Assembly (NCBI GenBank): GCA_003529225.1
Contig: DOJM01000349.1
Span: 2,794 to 9,534, forward strand
Direction of reading: 5' to 3'
DNA from: Paenibacillus sp.
Lineage (GTDB): Bacteria; Bacillota; Bacilli; Paenibacillales; Paenibacillaceae
DNA length: 6,741 nt
A program made the translations under genes and the position numbers. The notes under the pieces were generated by a model. The model saw only the letters and a list, made by a program, of their open reading frames with translations, was not told the DNA's origin and searched no databases. Each line of letters begins with the position of its first letter. The first letter of the stretch is position 1. This document shows, one piece after another, positions 1 through 3,792 of the stretch.

Positions 1-4
1 GTAG

Positions 5-50
5 GACGGTGTCTCAAAGTCATTTGACTTCATGAGATATCGTCTTTTTT
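5..50 (+). terminator. Rho-independent terminator of an upstream gene
   Basis: An imperfect hairpin is formed by GACGGTGTCTCA plus AAGTCA (5-22) and TGACTT plus TGAGATATCGTC (25-44). It includes two G-T pairs and a short bulge, and is followed at once by six T (45-50). The gene it ends lies left of the window. It separates that gene from the lipoprotein gene that starts at 128. Confidence 0.75.
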
Positions 51-60
51 GGCATGGAAT

Positions 61-88
61 TTGCACCATCAATACATAATCGTTAAAT
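61..88 (+). promoter_or_regulatory. Weak candidate sigma-A promoter for the lipoprotein gene
   Basis: TTGCAC (61-66, four of six matches to the -35 consensus) is followed after 16 bp by TTAAAT (83-88, four of six matches to the -10 consensus). It lies between the preceding terminator and the ribosome-binding region at 118-126, which is where a promoter is expected. The region is AT-rich, so chance matches are likely. Confidence 0.3.
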
Positions 89-127
89 AAATTGTGAAAA
101 ATACATCAATAGCTAGCAAGGAAGGGA

Positions 128-672
128 ATGAAACCCATGACGAAATTAAAGCATATTTGTTTGTTACTGCTTACGGTACTTGCCCTTAGTGCATGCTCCA
201 AACCAGTACCAGATAAATCCCAGCTCCCCCCTCCAACTACTGTACCAAGCGGGGCTGAGAAAAGTTATAGCCTTGACTCACTAGCAACTTTGATTGGAAA
301 AGCGGATGCTCAAGTTGTCCAATCGCTCGGCGAAGGCGCACCCAACCGTAATGAAGGTACGAATTCTACTCTTTTATCCCGCGAATATAACGAGAAGATT
401 GTGAATCACGAGGCAACTCTTCAGGTCGCCTATGATACACCGGAAAAGTGATTGGAGAGACGATTCACTTTAAGGAAGCTACCAAGGAAAAATTAACACA
501 AGAGATAACGCAACAGCTTGGAGAGCCTGCTACTAACGGAGAAGGTAGCACAGCAGATATGGAAAAAGAAGGCGAAGGTACAAACTTTCGTAGGGTATGG
601 CAGACGGATAACGCCAAAATTTCTTTAATTGAATCCAATGGAAAGCTGTCTATTTCCATAGATACGAAGTAA
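128..672 (+). pseudogene. Secreted lipoprotein of unknown function, interrupted by a -1 frameshift
   Basis: The first frame (128-451) gives a type II signal peptide: basic start, hydrophobic run CLLLLTVLALSAC, and lipobox LSAC with the lipidated Cys at residue 23. The mature protein should be anchored on the outer face of the membrane. The frame ends in TGA at 449-451, just after TPEK. The second frame opens with an overlapping GTG at 448 and continues to 672 with VIGETIHFKEATKEKL and a second small alpha/beta-looking stretch. One extra A in the A-run 444-447 would join them smoothly into one protein of about 181 residues, so I read this as one gene broken by a one-base loss. The two GE(G/P)AxN-like turns (LGEGAPN and LGEPATN) faintly recall the DUF4309 type of Bacillus/Paenibacillus lipoproteins; that assignment is tentative. 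ATG 128 has AAGGA at 118-122; ATG 137 in the same frame is better spaced from GGAAGGG at 120-126. Function unknown. Confidence 0.7.
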
Positions 673-790
673 CATTCGAATAATGTGAGAAAAACAATGA
701 AACTGCGTAAAGGGAATACGCTTAATACGGCAGAAGTGGTTGCTTATCGCTAGTCAGGGATCAGCTTTATTGTAATCGTTAGTTCATTTT

Positions 791-838
791 AAAAGGACGA
801 TACCCATTGTAATTAGACAATGGGTATCGTCCTTTTTT
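791..838. terminator. Bidirectional terminator between convergent genes
   Basis: Two perfectly complementary 20-base arms (791-810 and 817-836) enclose the loop AATTAG. The plus strand continues into a T-run (833-839). The minus strand ends in a T-run from the AAAA at 791-794, followed by a further AT-rich stretch. It sits between the lipoprotein gene and the converging MarR/LuxR transcription unit and can end both. Confidence 0.9.
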
Positions 839-855
839 TGATGAATGATTAAGGC

Positions 856-1288
856 TTAAGTGGAAGAATTATTGTTTGTTGTGGAGTGTAGACGATGAAT
901 TTGCTCATCCAGGACTGTACTTGCTTTGCCAACAAATTGTGTAATAAGTTCAAGCTCTTCATCTGAGTAGGCGGATGCTAGTTTAAGCATCTCGGCATGC
1001 AGGGGAAGGTAGGTATTCCCGACCTCATTATTTTCATACAAAGGGACAATAATTACCTTACGACGGTCACTGGGGTCATTTTGTCTGCGCACAAAACCGG
1101 TTATTTTCAAGTCGGTCAATTAATGCCGTAACACTGCCTGTAGCCAGTCCGGTTAGTTTGGACAGTTCACCAGCGGTGATGGGACCTCTTTCGTGGAGGA
1201 TATCTATGGATAGAAAATCATTATTATATAACCCAAGTGAGGCTGCCACATTTTGCTGACTGAATTGGGAGAATATACGGCTTCGCAT
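856..1288 (-). pseudogene. MarR-family transcriptional regulator, frameshifted
   Basis: Two overlapping minus-strand frames give two halves of one MarR repressor. The first (1288 to 1076) has the N-terminal helix and the winged-helix recognition part: LGLYNNDFLSIDILHERGPI, then TAGELSKLTGLATGSVTALI, then DRLE. After that it derails into ENNRFCAQTK and a stop. The second (entered near 1105, ending 856) supplies GFVRRQNDPSDRRKV, the family's wing with its conserved DPxDRR, and then the C-terminal dimer helices. Dropping one base from the run of four T at 1104-1107 (A on the coding strand) joins RLE to ITGFVRR, matching the usual RLEkxGxVRR, and gives about 143 residues. As written, the protein would lack the wing and half the dimer interface and should not work. 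The gene follows the LuxR gene by 18 bp on the same strand and is probably co-transcribed with it. No clear ribosome-binding site precedes ATG 1288. Confidence 0.8.
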
Positions 1289-1306
1289 TAAGGAATCGAG
1301 TTCATC

Positions 1307-2392
1307 TTATGCTTCTATAATATTGTAGCGTGAATGCAAATACCATATAAGTTCCCTACGGCTGCTGACACCTGACTTACTGAAAATGGACTTTAAATGA
1401 TCCTGGACGGTGTATGCGGAAATATGTAGAGCAGAAGCCAATTCTTTAGTGGATAATCCACGAATTACACCGTGTAATAGCTGCTGCTCACGTTCCGTCA
1501 AACCATACGCTTCTGCTATGATGGGGAGCATGTCAGCAGGACGCGCGGGTTCGAATGAAATGGCAATTTGGTTCTGACCGTTGGAAGCCTGAAGACGACT
1601 TGCTCGAACGACTAAATAAGGCCCCTCAGTCATACGAATGCATACCTTCGCTATCCCCACAGATTCGGAAGGGCTGTTTAACGCTTGCGCGCTTACAGCA
1701 CGGATTGGACGAGGCAGGACATGAGCATCGATCAATTCCAATGATCGAAGTTTGCCTAACCAGCGATCCGCTGCGGAATTAGAAGAGAGAAGAGCCAAAT
1801 GATCAGATAGAACTGCAATGCCGGAACCGGAATGTTCTTCAAGCCAAGTCTCCTCTCTCTCCGGAAGCTCAAGACTGAAAGCCCGCATTTTGGCTGCAAT
1901 CAGAGCGATGAGTGAGGTGATCCAATCACATTCCTCTTGTGAGAATCTCGATTGAGCTACATTCCTGTACAGCGTCAAATATCCCCAACAAGATTCTCCA
2001 AGAATAAGGACTGCACGTAGTTCATCCCCAAAACCTGCTGGAGACAAAACCTTTCGATATCGGGCACTCCGTTCGGGTTGTTGTTCGGTTGCTTCATATA
2101 TTGTAGCGACGAGAAGCTTGCTATGAACCATTTGCTCATAGGTGTTAACATCATCCTCACCGTATTCGATCTGGAACAAGTGGGGATGAATGGACTCTAC
2201 ATTGTCTTCAGTAACCGCACCAGTTGACAGCAATGTCTGTGGATCAACATGAGTACAGCAGGCAGCATCAAAGGGAACTGCTTCACGTAAGAGAGACAGC
2301 AAGGAAGTACGGTAGTTGTGAGATGAATGAGTAACCATTCCTAGCTTAATGATTTGTTTCTTTATTAGAATGAATTGTTTATTGGTATTCAT
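1307..2392 (-). CDS. LuxR-family transcriptional regulator with a GAF-like sensor region
   Basis: A 361-residue DNA-binding regulator. Residues about 298-352 are a classic LuxR/NarL helix-turn-helix: LTEREQQLLHGVIRGLSTKE, then LASALHISAYTVQDHLKSIF, then SKSGVSSRRELI. It has the usual LTxREx start and the TVxxHLxxIxxKxGVxSR recognition-helix region. The first ~170 residues look GAF-like (for example AVLILGESCWGYLTLYR). Residues about 190-285 look PAS-like (GIAVLSDHLALLSSNSAADR). These ligand-sensing calls come from pattern only. There is no receiver domain or phosphorylated-Asp pattern, so it is not a standard response regulator, and the inducer is unknown. The start is supported by AGAGGG about six bases upstream of ATG 2392. 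The gene is divergent from the oxidoreductase gene and precedes marR on the same strand. A dyad in the shared upstream region is a candidate binding site for this protein. Confidence 0.88.
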   Translation of the reverse strand: MNTNKQFILIKKQIIKLGMVTHSSHNYRTSLLSLLREAVPFDAACCTHVDPQTLLSTGAVTEDNVESIHPHLFQIEYGEDDVNTYEQMVHSKLLVATIYEATEQQPERSARYRKVLSPAGFGDELRAVLILGESCWGYLTLYRNVAQSRFSQEECDWITSLIALIAAKMRAFSLELPEREETWLEEHSGSGIAVLSDHLALLSSNSAADRWLGKLRSLELIDAHVLPRPIRAVSAQALNSPSESVGIAKVCIRMTEGPYLVVRASRLQASNGQNQIAISFEPARPADMLPIIAEAYGLTEREQQLLHGVIRGLSTKELASALHISAYTVQDHLKSIFSKSGVSSRRELIWYLHSRYNIIEA

Positions 2393-2417
2393 TGAGTAGC
2401 CCTCTAGTCCTTAATGG

Positions 2418-2423
2418 ATTATA
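2418..2423 (-). promoter_or_regulatory. -10 box of the LuxR-type regulator gene
   Basis: On the minus strand this reads TATAAT, a perfect -10 match, about 25 bp upstream of ATG 2392. No good -35 box sits 16-18 bp further up. That position is occupied by the 16-bp dyad at 2430-2445, which suggests a promoter that depends on, or is blocked by, a bound regulator. Confidence 0.55.
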
Positions 2424-2429
2424 TCGAAC

Positions 2430-2445
2430 TCCCACATTTGTGGGA
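2430..2445. promoter_or_regulatory. 16-bp dyad, candidate operator in the divergent promoter region
   Basis: TCCCACA (2430-2436) and TGTGGGA (2439-2445) are perfect inverted copies around TT. There is no T-run, so this is not a terminator. It lies between the two divergent TATAAT boxes, over the -35 zone of the leftward promoter and just upstream of the -35 zone of the rightward one. Size and symmetry fit a dimeric LuxR-type regulator. That the adjacent LuxR protein binds it is inference. Confidence 0.5.
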
Positions 2446-2467
2446 TAGTGAATAGAAGCGAAATCCG

Positions 2468-2502
2468 TATAATTGAGAATGATTCTTAATCAACTCTATT
2501 AT
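2468..2502 (+). promoter_or_regulatory. Promoter region of the oxidoreductase gene (two overlapping candidates)
   Basis: Candidate one is a perfect -10 box TATAAT at 2468-2473 with a poor -35 (TAGTGA near 2446), so it would need an activator. Candidate two is TTGAGA (2473-2478, five of six) with an 18-bp gap to TATTAT (2497-2502, five of six), giving a very short leader before the start codon. The Fur-like box at 2474-2488 overlaps both. Confidence 0.5.
2474..2488. promoter_or_regulatory. Fur-like box
   Basis: TGAGAATGATTCTTA resembles the 7-1-7 Fur-family palindrome TGATAATNATTATCA, matching 11 of the 14 specified positions. It is nearly symmetrical in itself, with a single mismatched pair in the wider 17-bp element TTGAGAATGATTCTTAA (2473-2489). 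It sits directly after a TATAAT box and over the likely start or -35 of the rightward promoter, a classical repressor position. Control by iron, or by a related PerR/Zur protein, is inferred from the motif only. Confidence 0.5.
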
Positions 2503-2511
2503 ATAGGATGC

Positions 2512-2517
2512 GGTGAT
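2512..2517 (+). promoter_or_regulatory. Ribosome-binding site favouring ATG 2522
   Basis: GGTGAT pairs with the 3' end of 16S rRNA (part of GGAGGTGATC) and lies four bases before ATG 2522. The in-frame GTG at 2513 overlaps this site. It would have to use AGGA at 2505-2508, which is possible but less convincing. Confidence 0.5.
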
Positions 2518-2521
2518 AAAA

Positions 2522-3616
2522 ATGCAGGAAAAAGAAGATATAATTGTCGTTGGTGGTTATGGATATGTAGGGCGTACGATATGTGAAATATTAGAGAAGA
2601 GGTATCAAGGTAAAGTATTTGCAGCAGGGAGAAGTCTTGAAAAAGCAGAGCGGTTCAGTCAATCTACCCAGGGTAAAGTCAAGCCGTTACAGTTAGATAC
2701 CAATAAGCCGTTACCTCCACATTTACTAGATCAAGTGAAACTAGTCATCATGTGTTTGGATCAATCGAACACGGATTTTGTAAAATCCTGCTTTCGTAGC
2801 GGTACGCATTATGTAGATGTATCGGCGAACGGTCCGTTTTTATCTTACATTGAGTCATACAGTGAGCTGGCTGAAGAATATGGGTCTAGTGCCATTCTAA
2901 GTGTAGGGCTTGCACCTGGTATAACCAATCTAATGGCTCTTGAAGCGGAAAGACTGATGGAACAGACGGAAGCAATCGATATCGCGATTATGCTCGGACT
3001 TGGTGATTCTCATGGTAAGGCAGCGATCGAATGGACAGTGAATAATTTAGGAGAAAAGTTTGAAGTTAAGCAAAAGAATCGTCAGGTAGAGGTGGAGAGC
3101 TTCACCGATAAAAAATCGTATCACTTTGGTGACGATTTAGGGAATCGCCTTGCTTATCGTTTCCCATTCTCAGATCAACAGACGCTTGTCCGAACACTCA
3201 AAGCTTCGTCCATCTCCACACGATTTTGTCTGGATTCAGTTTGCGTTACTAAATTGCTGGCTATAGCCAAAAAAACAGGGGCTGTTCGTTTGTTAAAGAC
3301 AGGCTGGGTGAATAGGTGGATGGTTCGTGTTATGGAGCGCCTACATTTAGGGAGTGATCAGTTCGCTATCAAAGTTGAGGCAAGTGGTAGAAATCAAGAG
3401 GGAAAGCCACAGTATGCTGATTTAATTATGCTAGGAAAGAATCAATCCATTGTCACAGCAAAAGTGACAGCAGCAGTATCAAAGCTCCTGTACGATTCCC
3501 CATTTCCAGGTGGCGTATATCATATCGAGCAGATAACAGATCTAGCATATATACAAAAGGAATTAGGATCGATCCTTTCACTGAAGAGCCAAGTAAAGGA
3601 GCATAATGCAGATTAA
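2522..3616 (+). CDS. Saccharopine-dehydrogenase-like NAD(P)-binding oxidoreductase
   Basis: A 364-residue soluble protein (367 if it starts at GTG 2513). It opens with a Rossmann fold: DIIVVGGYGYVGRTICEIL, with the glycine motif G12-x-G14-xx-G17, then an AGRS segment that would hold the cofactor ribose end. LVIMCLDQSNTDFVKSC, SGTHYVDVS and ILSVGLAPGITNLMA are typical blocks of the saccharopine dehydrogenase NADP-binding family, where the last marks entry into the substrate domain. The substrate cannot be read from sequence. Relatives include many uncharacterised reductases, and there are no lysine-pathway neighbours to suggest true saccharopine metabolism. The gene is divergent from the LuxR regulator, lies under a promoter with a Fur-like box, and is closed by its own terminator. 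It precedes the prenyl synthase fusion gene in the same direction, so a role in modifying an isoprenoid product is possible but unproven. Confidence 0.82.
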   Translation: MQEKEDIIVVGGYGYVGRTICEILEKRYQGKVFAAGRSLEKAERFSQSTQGKVKPLQLDTNKPLPPHLLDQVKLVIMCLDQSNTDFVKSCFRSGTHYVDVSANGPFLSYIESYSELAEEYGSSAILSVGLAPGITNLMALEAERLMEQTEAIDIAIMLGLGDSHGKAAIEWTVNNLGEKFEVKQKNRQVEVESFTDKKSYHFGDDLGNRLAYRFPFSDQQTLVRTLKASSISTRFCLDSVCVTKLLAIAKKTGAVRLLKTGWVNRWMVRVMERLHLGSDQFAIKVEASGRNQEGKPQYADLIMLGKNQSIVTAKVTAAVSKLLYDSPFPGGVYHIEQITDLAYIQKELGSILSLKSQVKEHNAD

Positions 3617-3649
3617 TCTAAATAGAATAATTTGTGTATAGTATTTTTG

Positions 3650-3682
3650 AAAGAAGCTTGATTAGTCAAGCTTCTTTTTCGT
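3650..3682 (+). terminator. Rho-independent terminator after the oxidoreductase gene
   Basis: AAAGAAGCTTGA (3650-3661) pairs perfectly with TCAAGCTTCTTT (3666-3677) around loop TTAG, and the T-run goes on to 3679. The mirrored A-run upstream could also give some leftward termination. It separates the oxidoreductase transcript from the next gene. Confidence 0.85.
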
Positions 3683-3696
3683 AACCCAAAAGAGTT

Positions 3697-3725
3697 TTGA
3701 CCGTATTAACTGATGAACATTTCAT
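3697..3725 (+). promoter_or_regulatory. Candidate promoter of the prenyl synthase fusion gene
   Basis: TTGACC (3697-3702, five of six to the -35 consensus) is followed after exactly 17 bp by TTTCAT (3720-3725, four of six to the -10 consensus). It lies after the terminator at 3650-3682 and upstream of the gene that starts at 3793. This implies separate transcription with a leader of about 60 bases. Confidence 0.5.
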
Positions 3726-3728
3726 TCA

Positions 3729-3748
3729 GGAAGAAACTCTGTTCTTCC
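3729..3748. repeat. 20-bp inverted repeat at the predicted transcription start, candidate operator
   Basis: GGAAGAA (3729-3735) and TTCTTCC (3742-3748) are perfect inverted copies around ACTCTG. The repeat begins just after the predicted -10 box and covers the expected +1 position, where a bound repressor would block transcription. In RNA it would form only a short stem at the 5' end. It has no T-run, so it is not a terminator. Its binding protein is unknown. Confidence 0.45.
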
Positions 3749-3779
3749 CTAATGGGTCATGTTAACAAAAAGAGAAGTT

Positions 3780-3784
3780 GAGGT
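3780..3784 (+). promoter_or_regulatory. Ribosome-binding site deciding start ATG 3793
   Basis: GAGGT lies eight bases before ATG 3793, good spacing for a Gram-positive gene. The in-frame TTG at 3778 overlaps this site and has no properly spaced site of its own, so the five residues it would add are probably not translated. Confidence 0.7.
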
Positions 3785-3792
3785 CATCACCT

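Noticed and set aside
465..659. Minus-strand frame opposite the second half of the lipoprotein gene
   Set aside because: No ribosome-binding site and no family resemblance; the plus-strand frame continues the lipoprotein well.
702..718. Short inverted repeat GCGTA/TACGC downstream of the lipoprotein gene
   Set aside because: Only five base pairs with no T-run; the strong terminator lies further on at 791-838.
697..753. An 18-codon open frame (ATG 697 to TAG) between the lipoprotein stop and the terminator
   Set aside because: No ribosome-binding site at a useful distance, no recognisable peptide, and a length expected by chance.
1555..1782. Plus-strand frame of 75 codons inside the LuxR regulator gene
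   Set aside because: It is antisense to a well-supported coding region, lacks a ribosome-binding site and has no recognisable domain.
3778..3792. TTG 3778 as the start of the fusion protein
   Set aside because: It overlaps the ribosome-binding site that serves ATG 3793 and has no properly spaced site of its own.
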